A stretch of DNA of 64,000 bases from Pantoea trifolii. GTDB taxonomy: Bacteria > Pseudomonadota > Gammaproteobacteria > Enterobacterales > Enterobacteriaceae. The DNA lies in the NCBI RefSeq assembly GCF_024506435.1, contig NZ_JANIET010000001.1, forward strand, positions 744,001 to 808,000, in the 5' to 3' direction. The position numbers and the translations under genes are program-made. Positions 32,726-44,057 of the stretch are shown one piece after another (positions within the stretch are counted from its first letter, which is position 1; each line of letters opens with the position of its first letter). Under the pieces are notes generated by a model, which did no database searches, had not been told where the DNA came from, and saw only the letters and a list, made by a program, of their open reading frames with translations.

Positions 32726-34450
32726 ATGGAGATGTTGTCAGGAGCCGAAATGGTCGTCCGTTCGTTAATCGATCAGGGCGTTAAGCAGGTATTCGGTTAT
32801 CCGGGCGGAGCGGTGCTCGATATTTACGATGCGCTGCAAACGGTCGGTGGTATTGACCACGTATTGGTCCGCCATGAACAAGGCGCGGTACACATGGCCG
32901 ATGGCCTTGCGCGTGCGACCGGTGAAGTGGGTGTGGTGCTGGTGACTTCCGGTCCGGGCGCCACCAACGCGATTACCGGTATTGCAACCGCCTACATGGA
33001 TTCAATCCCAATGGTGATTCTGTCGGGTCAGGTGCCTTCGTCACTGATTGGTTACGATGCGTTCCAGGAGTGCGACATGGTCGGTATCTCCCGCCCGGTG
33101 GTGAAGCACAGCTTCCTGGTGAAAAACGCCGAAGAGATCCCAACCGTGCTGAAAAAGGCCTTCTGGCTGGCTGCCAGCGGTCGCCCTGGGCCGGTGGTTA
33201 TCGATCTACCAAAAGATATCCTGAACCCAGCGAACAAACTGCCGTACGTCTGGCCGGAAACGGTGAGCATGCGCTCATACAATCCGACCATTCAGGGCCA
33301 CAAAGGACAGATCAAGCGCGCGCTGCAAACGTTACTGGCTGCGCATAAGCCGGTGATTTACGCCGGCGGCGGGGCGATTATGTCGGGCTGCGAAGCAGAA
33401 TTGCTGCAGCTGGCTGAGCAACTGAATATTCCGGTGACAACCTCGCTGATGGGCTTGGGCGTGTTCCCTGGCACGCATCGTCAGTGTATCGGCATGCTGG
33501 GTATGCACGGTACTTACGAAGCCAACATGACCATGCACAATGCCGATCTGATTTTCGGTATTGGCGTGCGCTTCGACGACCGCACCACCAACAATCTGGC
33601 GAAGTACTGCCCGAACGCCACCATTATGCATATCGATGTCGATCCGACGTCGATCTCCAAAACGGTCAGCGCGGACATTCCGATTGTCGGCGATGCGAAG
33701 CAGACGCTGGCGCAGATGTTAGAGCTGCTGGCGCAAAGCGATGCGAAGCAGGAGCTTGATAGCCTGCGCGACTGGTGGCAGACCATTGAAGGCTGGCGTG
33801 GCCGCAAGTGTCTGGAATTCGATCGCACCACTGACAAAATCAAGCCGCAGGCTGTCATCGAAACCATCTGTCGTTTGACTAAAGGCGAAGCTTACGTCAC
33901 CTCTGACGTCGGTCAGCATCAGATGTTTGCCGCACTTTATTACCAGTTCGACAAGCCGCGTCGCTGGATCAACTCCGGCGGCTTGGGCACCATGGGCTTC
34001 GGCTTGCCTGCTGCGCTGGGCGTGAAGATGGCGCTGCCGGATGAAACGGTTATCTGCGTGACCGGCGATGGCAGTATCCAGATGAACATTCAGGAGCTAT
34101 CGACCGCGCTGCAGTACGATTTACCGGTGCTGGTATTGAACCTCAACAACGGCTTCCTCGGCATGGTTAAGCAGTGGCAGGACATGATTTACTCCGGTCG
34201 CCACTCGCAGTCTTACATGCAATCGCTGCCTGACTTCGTGCGTCTGGCCGAAGCTTATGGTCATGTGGGGATCTCCATTGCGCATCCTGCGGAACTGGAA
34301 GAGAAGCTGCAGCTGGCACTAGATACGCTGGCGAAAGGCCGTCTGGTGTTTGTGGATGTGAATATTGACGGCAGCGAGCACGTTTACCCGATGCAAATTC
34401 GTGGTGGTTCGATGGATGAGATGTGGTTGAGCAAAACGGAGAGGACTTAA
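32726..34450 (+). CDS. ilvI: Acetolactate synthase III, large catalytic subunit
   Basis: Thiamine-diphosphate enzyme that makes acetolactate or acetohydroxybutyrate in valine, leucine and isoleucine synthesis. Start chosen at ATG 32726 (574 aa, [20 protein letters not shown]), which has GGAGG at 32715-32719 and equals the E. coli length; an upstream in-frame start would add 31 unrelated residues. Visible features are the catalytic Glu in [15 protein letters not shown], the FAD/quinone-pocket region [19 protein letters not shown], and the ThDP motif [19 protein letters not shown] ending in LNLNNGFLG. It is 2 bases upstream of ilvH. Confidence 0.98.
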   Translation: MEMLSGAEMVVRSLIDQGVKQVFGYPGGAVLDIYDALQTVGGIDHVLVRHEQGAVHMADGLARATGEVGVVLVTSGPGATNAITGIATAYMDSIPMVILSGQVPSSLIGYDAFQECDMVGISRPVVKHSFLVKNAEEIPTVLKKAFWLAASGRPGPVVIDLPKDILNPANKLPYVWPETVSMRSYNPTIQGHKGQIKRALQTLLAAHKPVIYAGGGAIMSGCEAELLQLAEQLNIPVTTSLMGLGVFPGTHRQCIGMLGMHGTYEANMTMHNADLIFGIGVRFDDRTTNNLAKYCPNATIMHIDVDPTSISKTVSADIPIVGDAKQTLAQMLELLAQSDAKQELDSLRDWWQTIEGWRGRKCLEFDRTTDKIKPQAVIETICRLTKGEAYVTSDVGQHQMFAALYYQFDKPRRWINSGGLGTMGFGLPAALGVKMALPDETVICVTGDGSIQMNIQELSTALQYDLPVLVLNLNNGFLGMVKQWQDMIYSGRHSQSYMQSLPDFVRLAEAYGHVGISIAHPAELEEKLQLALDTLAKGRLVFVDVNIDGSEHVYPMQIRGGSMDEMWLSKTERT

Positions 34451-34452
34451 TT

Positions 34453-34944
34453 ATGCGTCGTATTTTATCGGTTCTGCTGGAAAACGAATCCGGCGCATTG
34501 TCCCGCGTAGTGGGACTGTTCTCTCAACGTGGTTACAACATCGAAAGCCTTACTGTCGCGCCAACCGATGATCCGACCTTGTCACGGATGACGATTCAAA
34601 CGGTCGGCGATGAGAAAGTGCTGGAGCAGATCGAGAAGCAGTTGCACAAGCTGGTGGACGTGTTACGTGTCAGCGAGCTGGGGCAGGGCGCTTACGTTGA
34701 GCGTGAAATCATGCTGGTGAAAATCCAGGCCAGCGGTTACGGCCGTGAAGAAGTGAAGCGCAGTGCGGAAATTTTCCGTGGTCAGATTATCGATGTCACG
34801 CCAACGCTTTACACGGTTCAGCTGGCAGGCACCAGTGATAAACTCGACGCGTTTCTTAACACCGTTCGCGACGTAGCAGAAATTGTTGAAGTAGCTCGTT
34901 CAGGAATCGTGGGTGTGTCGCGTGGCGATCGCGTAATGCGTTAA
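34453..34944 (+). CDS. ilvH: Acetolactate synthase III, regulatory subunit
   Basis: Activates IlvI and confers valine feedback inhibition. Start at ATG 34453 (163 aa, [20 protein letters not shown]), just after the ilvI TAA; AGAGGA precedes it. An N-terminal ACT domain (about 4-78) binds valine, with the [20 protein letters not shown] loop; the C-terminal ALS_ss domain ends [17 protein letters not shown]. Confidence 0.98.
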   Translation: MRRILSVLLENESGALSRVVGLFSQRGYNIESLTVAPTDDPTLSRMTIQTVGDEKVLEQIEKQLHKLVDVLRVSELGQGAYVEREIMLVKIQASGYGREEVKRSAEIFRGQIIDVTPTLYTVQLAGTSDKLDAFLNTVRDVAEIVEVARSGIVGVSRGDRVMR

Positions 34945-34974
34945 TCACCTTAAGTAACGTTTTTATCTGATTCT

Positions 34975-35000
34975 AACCCGGCGAAAAGCCGGGTTTTTTT
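34975..35000 (+). terminator. Rho-independent terminator of ilvIH
   Basis: AACCCGGC / GCCGGGTT stem with a GAAAA loop and a seven-T tail, 30 bases after ilvH. Confidence 0.93.
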
Positions 35001-35141
35001 ATTTTATGCGCTTATCCAGGATGAGAGAGAAAAGCGGTTGCTCGGCGTAGTGTTCTGCGGTTAGATGTTACAAATGTTTTACCCATAGCTACTCTGCGGA
35101 TATTTTCGCCAGCGCTGGCTTATCAGAATTAAGGTGTCACC

Positions 35142-36152
35142 GTGAAACTGGATGAAATTGCGCGCCTGGCAGGCGTGTCGCGCACCACGGCCAGCTATGT
35201 AATCAATGGCAAAGCGCGGCAGTATCGTGTCAGCGAGAAAACCGTCGAGAAAGTGATGGCGGTGGTGCGTGAACACAACTATCACCCGAATGCCGTCGCG
35301 GCAGGGCTGCGTGCCGGACGCACGCGTTCAATTGGTCTGGTGATCCCTGATTTGGAAAACACCAGCTACACGCGCATTGCCAACTATCTGGAACGTCAGG
35401 CGCGTCAGCGCGGTTATCAGCTTTTGATTGCCTGCTCGGAAGATCAGCCGGACAATGAAATGCGCTGCATCGAGCATCTGTTGCAGCGTCAGGTTGATGC
35501 CATCATCGTTTCGACTTCACTGCCGCCAGAGCATCCGTTCTATCAGCGTTGGATCAACGATCCCTTACCGATTATCGCGCTGGACCGTGCGCTGGATCGT
35601 GAACACTTTACCAGCGTGGTGGGTGCCGATCAGGATGATGCGCAGGCATTGGCGGCTGAATTGCGTCAGCTATCGGTGAAAAACGTGCTGTTCCTTGGGG
35701 CGCTGCCGGAATTGTCGGTGAGTTTCCTGCGTGAACTCGGCTTCCGCGATGCGTGGAAAGACGACGAACGGCCCATTGATTACATATACTGCAACAGTTT
35801 TGATCGTGCCGCCGCTGCAACGCTGTTTGAGAAGTACCTCGAAGATCATCCGATGCCGGAGGCGCTGTTTACAACGTCGTTTGGGCTGCTGCAGGGCGTA
35901 ATGGACGTTACCTTGAAGCGTGATGGCCGCTTGCCAACCGATCTGGCGATTGCCACCTTTGGCGACCACGAATTGCTGGACTTCCTTGAGTGTCCGGTGC
36001 TGGCGGTGGGTCAGCGTCATCGTGACGTGGCCGAACGCGTGCTGGAACTGGTTTTGGCCTCGCTGGATGAACCGCGTAAACCGAAACCGGGTTTAACCCG
36101 CATTCGTCGTAATTTATTCCGCCGCGGACAATTAAGCCGCCGCGTTAAATGA
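35142..36152 (+). CDS. cra: Catabolite repressor/activator Cra (FruR)
   Basis: LacI-family regulator of central carbon flux; fructose 1-phosphate releases it from DNA, activating glycolytic and repressing gluconeogenic genes. The 336 residues begin at GTG 35142 (as in E. coli) after AAGGTG. The N-terminal helix-turn-helix reads [20 protein letters not shown], followed by the hinge [20 protein letters not shown] and a periplasmic-binding-like core with [20 protein letters not shown] and [17 protein letters not shown]. It is a separate unit after the ilvIH terminator. Confidence 0.98.
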   Translation: MKLDEIARLAGVSRTTASYVINGKARQYRVSEKTVEKVMAVVREHNYHPNAVAAGLRAGRTRSIGLVIPDLENTSYTRIANYLERQARQRGYQLLIACSEDQPDNEMRCIEHLLQRQVDAIIVSTSLPPEHPFYQRWINDPLPIIALDRALDREHFTSVVGADQDDAQALAAELRQLSVKNVLFLGALPELSVSFLRELGFRDAWKDDERPIDYIYCNSFDRAAAATLFEKYLEDHPMPEALFTTSFGLLQGVMDVTLKRDGRLPTDLAIATFGDHELLDFLECPVLAVGQRHRDVAERVLELVLASLDEPRKPKPGLTRIRRNLFRRGQLSRRVK

Positions 36153-36156
36153 AATG

Positions 36157-36176
36157 CTGGGCAGTTCACTGCCCAG
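36157..36176 (+). terminator. Stem-loop after cra
   Basis: CTGGGCAGT / ACTGCCCAG, a 9-bp perfect inverted repeat with a TC centre, starts 4 bases after the cra stop. It is followed only by TGTTAATTT, so it may be a weak terminator or an mRNA 3' stabiliser. Confidence 0.5.
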
Positions 36177-36553
36177 TGTTAATTTAACCTGCAGCTATTT
36201 CCTGCAAACCTTACGGCGTAAATAAGCGTAAATAATCGCCACTCCAGCTAACAATTTAACCCTGCTGACTTTTCTTAACTGTTTACATCTTCAGCAGCGT
36301 GTCTTAGCAGAGCTGGCGCGATGATGCTGGGCTTCCTTTCAGAAATCCCCTAAAATGCCGCCGTCGTCGCAGATTGCAGGGCAAATATAATTCCGCGTAA
36401 AAGCGCTTTATTTTTCACCATTTTTCATGGTACGAAAATTTTTATTCAATTATTCATCAGGTTAATTTTTTATTTTGCGAATCCATGTCGATTAATTCCC
36501 TCTCTGATTAATTTCACCCGATGTAAATAGTGATATTCACTTGCCGTTGCGGC
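36177..36553. other. Non-coding stretch upstream of the dcw promoter
   Basis: 377 bases with no supportable ORF or RNA structure. It is AT-rich toward 36400-36500. I see no clear operator or terminator in it. Confidence 0.6.
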
Positions 36554-36583
36554 TTGACAAGGATTTCATCGGCTCCGTAAACT
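36554..36583 (+). promoter_or_regulatory. dcw cluster promoter (Pmra)
   Basis: TTGACA (36554-36559), an 18-base spacer, and TAAACT (36578-36583). It lies directly upstream of the MraZ repeats, as Pmra does in E. coli, where it drives the cluster from mraZ into the division genes. Confidence 0.8.
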
Positions 36584-36590
36584 CGTTTCG

Positions 36591-36635
36591 TGGTAAAAAG
36601 TGGGATAAAGTGGTGAAAACGGGTGATTAAGGGGT
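36591..36635 (+). promoter_or_regulatory. MraZ operator: 10-bp direct repeats
   Basis: Successive 10-base units begin TGGTAAAAAG, TGGGATAAAG, TGGTGAAAAC, GGGTGATTAA and GGGGT. MraZ is known to bind TGGGN repeats spaced by 5 bases in the 5' region of its own transcript unit. The periodicity and position immediately after Pmra support an autoregulatory operator. Confidence 0.75.
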
Positions 36636-36644
36636 AAGGCTGGC

Positions 36645-37103
36645 ATGTTCCGTGGAGCAACGTTAGTCAATCTCGACAGCAAAGGGCGATTAGCAGTACC
36701 AACGCGCTATCGTGAATTGCTTGTCGCAGAGTCTCAGGGGCAAATGGTATGCACCATTGACCTCCACCAGCCATGCCTGCTGCTTTATACCCTGCCCGAA
36801 TGGGAAATCATTGAGAAAAAGCTGTCTCGCTTATCCAGCATGAATCCCGCCGAGCGTCGCGTACAGCGACTGCTGTTAGGACATGCCAGTGAATGCCAGA
36901 TGGATAATGCGGGTCGTTTGTTGTTGGCGAACACGTTACGTCAACACGCCGGCCTGACCAAAGAAGTGATGCTGGTTGGACAGTTCAACAAGTTTGAGCT
37001 GTGGGATGAACAGACCTGGTATCAACAAGTTAAGGATGATATTGACACAGAACAGTCGGCTCAGGAGCCTTTATCTGAGCGGTTGCAGGACTTGTCGCTA
37101 TAG
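36645..37103 (+). CDS. mraZ: Transcriptional regulator MraZ
   Basis: DNA-binding regulator of the dcw cluster; represses its own promoter in E. coli. The 152 residues contain two SpoVT/AbrB-like MraZ repeats: [20 protein letters not shown] (residues 2-21) and [20 protein letters not shown] (about 82-101), each with the DxxGR core. It is preceded by TAAGG and followed 2 bases later by rsmH. Confidence 0.98.
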   Translation: MFRGATLVNLDSKGRLAVPTRYRELLVAESQGQMVCTIDLHQPCLLLYTLPEWEIIEKKLSRLSSMNPAERRVQRLLLGHASECQMDNAGRLLLANTLRQHAGLTKEVMLVGQFNKFELWDEQTWYQQVKDDIDTEQSAQEPLSERLQDLSL

Positions 37104-37105
37104 CT

Positions 37106-38047
37106 ATGCAGGAAAATTTCAAACACACCACAGTGCTGCTGGATGAGGCGGTAAACGGCCTCAATATCAGGGAAGACGGCATTTATATCGATGGCACTTT
37201 TGGTCGCGGCGGTCACTCGCGCTTAATCCTTTCTCAGCTTGGCGAGAAAGGGCAACTGATAGCGATTGATCGCGATCCGCAAGCGATAGCCGCAGCCGCT
37301 GAGATAAACGATCCGCGTTTCTCGATCGTGCATGGGCCGTTTTCGGCCTTGGCGGAATATGTCGAAGAGCGTGGGCTGACCGGTAAGATCGATGGCGTTT
37401 TGCTCGATCTGGGCGTCTCTTCACCACAGCTGGATGATGCCGAACGCGGCTTTTCCTTTATGCGTGATGGGCCGCTGGATATGCGTATGGACCCAACGCG
37501 CGGGCAATCAGCCGCTGAATGGCTGATGAGCGCGGAAGAGGCAGATATCGCTTTCGTGATCAAAACCTACGGTGAAGAGCGTTTCGGTAAGCGTATTGCG
37601 CGCGCCATCGTTGAGCGCAACCGCGAGCAGCCGATGACGCGTACCAAAGAACTGGCAACCGTGATTGCCGCCGCGATGCCCGTCAAAGACAAATTTAAGC
37701 ATCCGGCAACGCGTACTTTCCAGGCGATTCGTATCTGGATCAACAGCGAGCTGGAAGAGATTGATACTGCGCTGAAAGGGGCATTATCGGTTCTCGCACC
37801 CGGCGGCAGGTTGTCGATTATCAGCTTCCACTCACTGGAAGATCGCTTAGTGAAGCGCTTTATGCGCGATCAGAGCCGCGGTCCGCAGGTGCCAGCAGGG
37901 ATTCCGATGACCGAGTCGCAGCTCAAAGCTTTAGGCGGACGTGAACTGAAAACGCTGGGCAAGCTGATTCCTGGTGAAGCCGAAGTGAATGAAAACCCAC
38001 GAGCGCGTAGTTCGGTGTTGCGTATCGCGGAGCGAACGGCGTCATGA
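37106..38047 (+). CDS. rsmH: 16S rRNA (cytosine1402-N4)-methyltransferase
   Basis: Methylates N4 of C1402 in the 16S rRNA decoding centre using SAM. The 313 residues match the family. Motifs are [13 protein letters not shown] near the N-terminus, [14 protein letters not shown] (SAM loop, about 29-42), [20 protein letters not shown], and the C-terminal [14 protein letters not shown]. Its last 4 bases overlap the ftsL start (ATGA). Confidence 0.98.
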   Translation: MQENFKHTTVLLDEAVNGLNIREDGIYIDGTFGRGGHSRLILSQLGEKGQLIAIDRDPQAIAAAAEINDPRFSIVHGPFSALAEYVEERGLTGKIDGVLLDLGVSSPQLDDAERGFSFMRDGPLDMRMDPTRGQSAAEWLMSAEEADIAFVIKTYGEERFGKRIARAIVERNREQPMTRTKELATVIAAAMPVKDKFKHPATRTFQAIRIWINSELEEIDTALKGALSVLAPGGRLSIISFHSLEDRLVKRFMRDQSRGPQVPAGIPMTESQLKALGGRELKTLGKLIPGEAEVNENPRARSSVLRIAERTAS

Positions 38048-38364
38048 TTGGCAACGAGCGCCACAGCTTACCCGGTGTTATTGGTGGGGACTTGCTGCGA
38101 TTTGGCAAGATCCCAATGCTGTTGTTGGCTGCGGTGCTGGTCTCCTCGGTAATGGTGGTGACCACTACGCACAAGACGCGCCTGTTAACGGCGCAGCGTG
38201 AACAGCTGGTGCTGGAGCGTGATGCGCTCGATATCGAATGGCGCAACCTGATTCTTGAAGAGAACGCACTAGGCGATCATAGCCGCGTAGAGCGAATAGC
38301 AACCGATAAACTGCAAATGCAGCATGTTGATCCTTCGCAGGAAAATATTGTGGTGCAGAAATAA
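38044..38364 (+). CDS. ftsL: Cell division protein FtsL
   Basis: Bitopic divisome protein that forms a coiled-coil complex with FtsB and FtsQ and helps activate FtsWI. The 106 residues have a short cytoplasmic tail, one transmembrane helix (about 24-44, [17 protein letters not shown]), and a heptad-like periplasmic region ([20 protein letters not shown]) ending with the conserved [13 protein letters not shown]. The ATG overlaps rsmH by 4 bases. Confidence 0.97.
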   Translation: MIGNERHSLPGVIGGDLLRFGKIPMLLLAAVLVSSVMVVTTTHKTRLLTAQREQLVLERDALDIEWRNLILEENALGDHSRVERIATDKLQMQHVDPSQENIVVQK

Positions 38365-38380
38365 GGAATCGCAGAACTTA

Positions 38381-40147
38381 ATGAGTGGCGCAGGCAAAAC
38401 GCTGAAGTTAAAAAAACAAGAAGATAAGGCCAGCTTTGTAAGCTGGCGCTTTGCGTTACTGTGCGGGTGCATTTTATTGGCGCTAGGCGGACTGCTGTCG
38501 CGCGTAGCATGGCTGCAGGTGATCAACCCTGACAAGCTGGTGAAAGAGGGCGATTTGCGTTCGCTGCGCGTGCAATCGGTGCCAACCGCGCGCGGGATGA
38601 TCAGCGATCGTGCTGGTCGTCCACTGGCGGTGAGCGTGCCGGTAAATGCGATCTGGGCCGATCCGAAAGAGCTGACCGAGCACGGTGGCGTCTCACTGGA
38701 TAGCCGCTGGAAGGCGCTGTCGGATGCGTTATCGATTCCGCTTGATCAACTCGCTGCACGCATCAACGCCAACCCGAAAGGGCGCTTTGTCTATCTGGCG
38801 CGCCAGGTGAATCCGGCGATTGGCGAGTACGTGAAAAAGCTTAAGCTGCCGGGCATCTATCTGCGTGAAGAGTCGCGCCGCTACTATCCGGCGGGCCAGG
38901 TTACCGCGCACCTGATTGGTTTCACCAACATTGATGGTCAGGGCATCGAAGGCATCGAAAAGAGCTTCGACAAATGGCTGACTGGCGCACCGGGCGAACG
39001 TACCGTGCGTAAAGACCGCAACGGCCGCGTTATTGAAGATATCTCCTCGGTAGACAGCCGCGCTGCGCACAACCTCACGCTGAGCATCGATGAACGTTTG
39101 CAGGCGCTGGTGTACCGTGAACTGAATAACGCCGTGGCGTTCAACAAAGCCGAATCAGGCACCGCCGTGCTGGTGGATGTGAACACCGGCGAAGTGCTGG
39201 CGATGGCGAATAGCCCAGCTTACAACCCGAATAATCTCAGCAACACGCCGAAAGACGTGATGCGTAACCGTGCCATTACCGACATCTTCGAACCCGGTTC
39301 CACCGTAAAACCGATGGTGGTGATGACGGCCTTGCAGCGCGGTGTGGTGAAAGAGAACAGCGTACTGAACACCGTGCCGTACCGCGTCAATGGTCATGAG
39401 ATCAAAGACGTGGCGCGCTACAACGAATTGACCCTTACCGGGGTTTTACAGAAGTCGAGTAACGTCGGGGTTTCACGTTTGGCGTTAGCGATGCCCTCCT
39501 CAGCACTCGTAGATACTTACGCGCGCTTTGGGCTGGGTAAACCGACCAATTTGGGGCTGGTCGGGGAAAGTAGTGGCTTATACCCTCAAAAACAACGGTG
39601 GTCTGACATAGAGAGGGCCACCTTCTCTTTCGGCTACGGGCTAATGGTAACGCCGTTACAGTTAGCGCGAGTCTACGCAACCATTGGCAGCTACGGCATC
39701 AATCGCCCGCTGTCGATCACCAAAGTTGACCCGCCGGTAGCGGGTGAACGCGTTTTCCAGGAAGACCTGGTGAAAACGGTGATGCACATGATGGAAAGCG
39801 TTGCGTTGCCTGGCGGCGGTGGGGTTAAAGCCGCCATCAAGGGCTATCGCATTGCCATCAAAACTGGTACCGCCAAGAAGGTTGGGCCGGATGGACGTTA
39901 CGTCAACAAATACATTGCTTATACCGCAGGCGTTGCGCCTGCCAGCCGTCCTCGTTTTGCGCTGGTGGTGGTGATCAACGATCCCCAGGCCGGTAAATAT
40001 TATGGTGGTGCGGTTTCAGCACCGGTGTTTGGTGCCATCATGGGCGGCGTGTTGCGTACCATGAATATCGAACCTGATGCGCTGCCGACAGTTGATAAGA
40101 ACGAGTTGGTGAAGAATAGAAGTGAGGAATCAAGTGACAGATCGTAA
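38381..40147 (+). CDS. ftsI: Septal peptidoglycan transpeptidase FtsI (PBP3)
   Basis: Cross-links septal peptidoglycan with FtsW; target of several beta-lactams. Start at ATG 38381 (588 aa, equal to E. coli), reading [20 protein letters not shown]; an earlier in-frame start would overlap ftsL. One transmembrane helix lies at about 25-43, then the pedestal domain with [11 protein letters not shown]. The transpeptidase domain follows with SxxK in [13 protein letters not shown] (Ser near 307), SxN in [12 protein letters not shown] and KTGTAKK. Its end overlaps the murE start by 14 bases. Confidence 0.98.
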   Translation: MSGAGKTLKLKKQEDKASFVSWRFALLCGCILLALGGLLSRVAWLQVINPDKLVKEGDLRSLRVQSVPTARGMISDRAGRPLAVSVPVNAIWADPKELTEHGGVSLDSRWKALSDALSIPLDQLAARINANPKGRFVYLARQVNPAIGEYVKKLKLPGIYLREESRRYYPAGQVTAHLIGFTNIDGQGIEGIEKSFDKWLTGAPGERTVRKDRNGRVIEDISSVDSRAAHNLTLSIDERLQALVYRELNNAVAFNKAESGTAVLVDVNTGEVLAMANSPAYNPNNLSNTPKDVMRNRAITDIFEPGSTVKPMVVMTALQRGVVKENSVLNTVPYRVNGHEIKDVARYNELTLTGVLQKSSNVGVSRLALAMPSSALVDTYARFGLGKPTNLGLVGESSGLYPQKQRWSDIERATFSFGYGLMVTPLQLARVYATIGSYGINRPLSITKVDPPVAGERVFQEDLVKTVMHMMESVALPGGGGVKAAIKGYRIAIKTGTAKKVGPDGRYVNKYIAYTAGVAPASRPRFALVVVINDPQAGKYYGGAVSAPVFGAIMGGVLRTMNIEPDALPTVDKNELVKNRSEESSDRS

Positions 40148-41621
40148 CCTGCGCGACTTACTGGCCCCGTGGGTGCCGGGTGCGCCGGCGCGTCCACTCC
40201 GTGACATGACACTAGATAGCCGCGCTGCGGCTTCTGGCGATCTGTTTATCGCCGTGGCGGGCCATCATGCTGATGGACGTCGTTTTATTCCGCAGGCTAT
40301 TGCACAAGGCGTGGCGGCAGTGATTGCCGAAGCTGAAGGTGAAGCCAGCGATGGAGATATCCGTGAGATGCATGGCGTCCCGGTTATCTATCTGGCGCAG
40401 TTGCAGCAGCGTCTCTCTGCACTGGCCGGGCGCTTTTATCAGCAGCCTGCTAGCAAACTGAAATTAATCGGTGTTACCGGCACCAACGGTAAAACCACCA
40501 CCACGCAACTGATGGCGCAGTGGGCCAACTTGCTGGGTGAAACCGGCGCAGTAATGGGCACGGTCGGCAATGGCCTTTACGGTCAACTGGTGGCCACCGA
40601 AAACACCACCGGTTCTGCGGTGGACGTGCAGCATGTGCTGAATGATTTAGTCGGGCAGGGCGCAACCCTGACGGCGATGGAAGTCTCCTCACACGGTTTG
40701 GTGCAGCATCGTGTTGCAGCCTTGCCGTTTGCGGCTGCGGTATTTACTAACCTAAGCCGCGATCACCTCGATTATCACGGTGATATGCAGAGCTATGAAT
40801 CCGCTAAATGGTTACTGTTTTCTGAGCATCAAGTCGCTGAAGCCATCATCAACGCTGATGATGAAGTGGGCCGTCGCTGGCTGGCAAAATTGCCGGATGC
40901 GGTAGCGGTCACCATGGAAGACAATCTGCAATCGGGCTGTCATGGTCGCTGGCTCAAAGCCACCGCGGTGGATTATCACGATGGCGGTGCGCACATCCGG
41001 TTCAGCTCCAGTTGGGGCAACGGCGAGTTTGATAGCCGCCTGATGGGCGCTTTCAACGTGAGCAACCTGTTGCTGGCGCTGGCTACGCTGCTGGCGCTGG
41101 ATTATTCGCTTGATGCGCTGGTTGCCACGGCACCGCAGCTGCAGCCGGTGTGTGGGCGTATGGAAGTGTTTACTGCGCCAGATAAACCTACTGTGGTTGT
41201 CGATTACGCTCACACGCCAGATGCGCTGGAAAAAGCGCTGGAAGCGGCGCGTCTGCACTGTAAAGGCCAACTGTGGTGCGTGTTTGGCTGCGGTGGCGAT
41301 CGCGACAAAGGCAAACGTCCATTGATGGGCGCGATTGCTGAGCAGTTCTCCGACATCGTGCTGATCACCGACGATAATCCGCGCAGCGAAGAGCCGATGG
41401 CGATTGTGAATGACATTCTCACCGGCTTGCTCGATCCGGGCCGCGCGCGTGTGGTTTCCGGTCGTGCGCAGGCGGTCACCAACGCCGTGATGCAAGCTGG
41501 CGCCGATGACATCGTGTTGGTGGCGGGAAAAGGCCACGAGGATTATCAAATCATTGGCAACCGCCGTCTGGACTACTCCGATCGCGACACCGTCGCCCGT
41601 TTGTTGGAGGTGATGGCATGA
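40134..41621 (+). CDS. murE: UDP-MurNAc-tripeptide synthetase (meso-DAP-adding)
   Basis: Adds meso-diaminopimelate to UDP-MurNAc-L-Ala-D-Glu. Start chosen at GTG 40134 (495 aa, as in E. coli), with GAGGA five bases upstream; another GTG 12 bases earlier is possible. Motifs are the ATP loop [12 protein letters not shown] (about 110-121), [11 protein letters not shown], the carbamylated-Lys region, and DDNPRSEEP, whose DNPR signature marks meso-DAP specificity. It overlaps both ftsI and murF. Confidence 0.98.
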   Translation: MTDRNLRDLLAPWVPGAPARPLRDMTLDSRAAASGDLFIAVAGHHADGRRFIPQAIAQGVAAVIAEAEGEASDGDIREMHGVPVIYLAQLQQRLSALAGRFYQQPASKLKLIGVTGTNGKTTTTQLMAQWANLLGETGAVMGTVGNGLYGQLVATENTTGSAVDVQHVLNDLVGQGATLTAMEVSSHGLVQHRVAALPFAAAVFTNLSRDHLDYHGDMQSYESAKWLLFSEHQVAEAIINADDEVGRRWLAKLPDAVAVTMEDNLQSGCHGRWLKATAVDYHDGGAHIRFSSSWGNGEFDSRLMGAFNVSNLLLALATLLALDYSLDALVATAPQLQPVCGRMEVFTAPDKPTVVVDYAHTPDALEKALEAARLHCKGQLWCVFGCGGDRDKGKRPLMGAIAEQFSDIVLITDDNPRSEEPMAIVNDILTGLLDPGRARVVSGRAQAVTNAVMQAGADDIVLVAGKGHEDYQIIGNRRLDYSDRDTVARLLEVMA

Positions 41622-42979
41622 TTCCCGTTTCGCTCAACACGCTGGCCGAAATCAGCGGCGGCCAACTGCACGGCGCGGACTTAACCATTGCCGATGTCAC
41701 CACCGATACACGTAAAGTCACCGCCGGCAGCCTGTTTGTGGCGCTGGTGGGTGAACGTTTTGATGCTCATGATTTCGCTAACGATGCCATTGCCAACGGC
41801 GCGCAGGCGCTGCTGGTAAGTAAGCTGCTGAAGGTTTCTGTACCGCAGGTGGTTGTCGCTGATACGCGCATTGCTTTCGGGCAACTCGCTGCGTGGGTAC
41901 GCCAACAGGCGAAAGCGCGCGTGGTTGCTTTAACCGGTTCATCCGGTAAAACCTCGGTCAAAGAGATGACCGCCGCGATTCTGCGCCAGTGTGGCGAAAC
42001 GCTCTACACCGCAGGCAACCTGAACAACGATTTCGGTGTGCCGATGACGCTGCTGCGTCTCACTAAAGAACATGCTTACGCCGTGATCGAGCTGGGTGCC
42101 AACCATCAAGGCGAAATTGCTTACACCACCGATCTGGTGCGCCCGGAAACCGCGTTAGTCAATAACCTGGCCGCCGCTCATCTGGAAGGCTTTGGTTCAC
42201 TGGCCGGTGTGGCGAAAGCCAAAGGCGAGATTTTTGGCGGCTTACCGGTACACGGTACTGCGATCGTCAACGCCGACAGCAACGATCTTGCTAACTGGCA
42301 ATCACAGTTTGTGGATAAAACCCTGTGGCGCTTCTCGCCGCAGCCATTGGCTGATGCTGAGTTCCGCGCCAGCGAAATCGTGCTGCGTGCCGATGCCACA
42401 CTGTTCACGCTGCATACGCCACGCGGTGATATTGCCGTGGAATTACCGCTGCCAGGCCGTCATAACATCGCGAATGCGTTAGCCGCTGCAGCGCTCGCAT
42501 TGTCAGTAGATGCGCCGCTGACGGCGATTAAAGTTGGCCTTAAAACGTTACAGGCGGTTCCTGGTCGACTGTTCCCGATTCGTCTGGCGGCCAATCAATT
42601 GCTGCTGGATGACAGCTACAACGCCAACGTCGGTTCGATGACGGCTGCCGCGCAGGTGCTGGGCGATATGCCGGGTTACCGTGTGATGGTGGTGGGCGAT
42701 ATGGCTGAACTGGGTGATGAAGCCGAGTTGTGCCATCGGCAGGTGGGCGATGCGGCCAAAGCAGCAGGCATTGATTGCGTGCTGAGCACCGGAACCCTAA
42801 GCCAGTTGATTGGCGAAAGCAGCGGCAAAGGCGAGCATTTCGCCACGAAAACCGCGCTGACTGAACGTTTACGCACATTGCTGTCCGAACATCAGGACAT
42901 CACTATTTTGGTTAAAGGTTCACGTAGTGCCGCCATGGAGCAGGTAGTACAGAGCTTACAGGAGAAAGGAACATGCTAG
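41618..42979 (+). CDS. murF: UDP-MurNAc-pentapeptide synthetase (D-Ala-D-Ala-adding)
   Basis: Joins D-Ala-D-Ala to UDP-MurNAc-tripeptide, completing the cytoplasmic precursor. The 453 residues include [20 protein letters not shown], the ATP loop [13 protein letters not shown] (about 106-118), [26 protein letters not shown] and [11 protein letters not shown]. It overlaps murE by 4 and mraY by 7 bases, consistent with coupled translation. Confidence 0.98.
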   Translation: MIPVSLNTLAEISGGQLHGADLTIADVTTDTRKVTAGSLFVALVGERFDAHDFANDAIANGAQALLVSKLLKVSVPQVVVADTRIAFGQLAAWVRQQAKARVVALTGSSGKTSVKEMTAAILRQCGETLYTAGNLNNDFGVPMTLLRLTKEHAYAVIELGANHQGEIAYTTDLVRPETALVNNLAAAHLEGFGSLAGVAKAKGEIFGGLPVHGTAIVNADSNDLANWQSQFVDKTLWRFSPQPLADAEFRASEIVLRADATLFTLHTPRGDIAVELPLPGRHNIANALAAAALALSVDAPLTAIKVGLKTLQAVPGRLFPIRLAANQLLLDDSYNANVGSMTAAAQVLGDMPGYRVMVVGDMAELGDEAELCHRQVGDAAKAAGIDCVLSTGTLSQLIGESSGKGEHFATKTALTERLRTLLSEHQDITILVKGSRSAAMEQVVQSLQEKGTC

Positions 42980-44055
42980 TCTGGCTGGCCGAACATCTGG
43001 TCGCATTTTATTCCGGCTTTAACGTCTTCTCGTACCTGACGTTTCGCGCCATTGTCAGCCTGCTGACCGCTTTGTTCATTTCTCTGTGGATGGGCCCGCG
43101 CCTGATTGCCTGGCTGCAGAAACTGCAGATTGGCCAGGTGGTGCGTAATGACGGTCCAGAGTCACACTTCAGCAAGCGTGGCACGCCAACCATGGGCGGC
43201 GTGATGATCCTCACCTCTATCACCATTTCGGTGCTGATGTGGGCCTATCCATCCAATCCATACGTCTGGTGCGTGCTGGTGGTGTTGGTTGGTTTTGGCA
43301 TCATCGGCTTTGTGGATGACTATCGCAAAGTGGTGCGCAAAGACACTAAAGGCCTGATCGCGCGCTGGAAATACTTCTGGATGTCAGTGATTTCGCTGGC
43401 CGTTGCATTCGCGCTGTTTATCGCCGGTAAAGATACGCCTGCGACGCAGCTGGTGGTGCCGTTCTTTAAAGACATCATGCCGCAACTTGGCCTGTTCTAC
43501 GTGGTGCTGGCCTACTTCGTGATTGTTGGTACTGGCAACGCGGTTAACTTAACGGACGGCCTTGATGGCTTAGCCATCATGCCAACGGTATTCGTGGCAG
43601 CAGGTTTTGCGCTGGTGGCTTGGGCAACCGGTAACGTCAAGTTTGCCGAATATCTGCATATTCCTTATTTACGCCACGCGGGCGAGTTAGTGATTGTCTG
43701 CACCGCGATTGTTGGAGCCGGACTCGGATTTTTGTGGTTCAACACCTATCCAGCGCAAGTGTTCATGGGCGATGTCGGCTCACTGGCGCTGGGTGGCGCG
43801 CTCGGCACTATCGCCGTGCTACTGCGCCAGGAATTCTTGCTGTTGATCATGGGCGGCGTGTTTGTGGTCGAAACGCTGTCGGTGATTCTGCAGGTGGGAT
43901 CGTTCAAGCTGCGCGGTCAACGTATTTTCCGCATGGCGCCGATTCACCATCACTATGAATTGAAAGGCTGGCCGGAGCCGCGCGTCATCGTGCGCTTCTG
44001 GATTATTTCGCTGATGCTGGTGCTGATTGGCCTGGCAACGCTGAAGGTACGTTAA
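42973..44055 (+). CDS. mraY: Phospho-MurNAc-pentapeptide translocase MraY
   Basis: Transfers phospho-MurNAc-pentapeptide to undecaprenyl phosphate, forming lipid I at the inner membrane. The 360 residues (E. coli 360) contain about ten transmembrane helices and the catalytic loops: [23 protein letters not shown] with the Asp pair, [13 protein letters not shown], and the His-rich [12 protein letters not shown]. Confidence 0.98.
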   Translation: MLVWLAEHLVAFYSGFNVFSYLTFRAIVSLLTALFISLWMGPRLIAWLQKLQIGQVVRNDGPESHFSKRGTPTMGGVMILTSITISVLMWAYPSNPYVWCVLVVLVGFGIIGFVDDYRKVVRKDTKGLIARWKYFWMSVISLAVAFALFIAGKDTPATQLVVPFFKDIMPQLGLFYVVLAYFVIVGTGNAVNLTDGLDGLAIMPTVFVAAGFALVAWATGNVKFAEYLHIPYLRHAGELVIVCTAIVGAGLGFLWFNTYPAQVFMGDVGSLALGGALGTIAVLLRQEFLLLIMGGVFVVETLSVILQVGSFKLRGQRIFRMAPIHHHYELKGWPEPRVIVRFWIISLMLVLIGLATLKVR

Positions 44056-44057
44056 TC

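Noticed and set aside
34100..34180. IlvI reads NNGFLG where E. coli has NNRYLG, considered as a herbicide- or valine-resistance change
   Set aside because: The position varies among acetolactate synthases and the catalytic and ThDP-binding residues are intact; there is not enough evidence for altered function.
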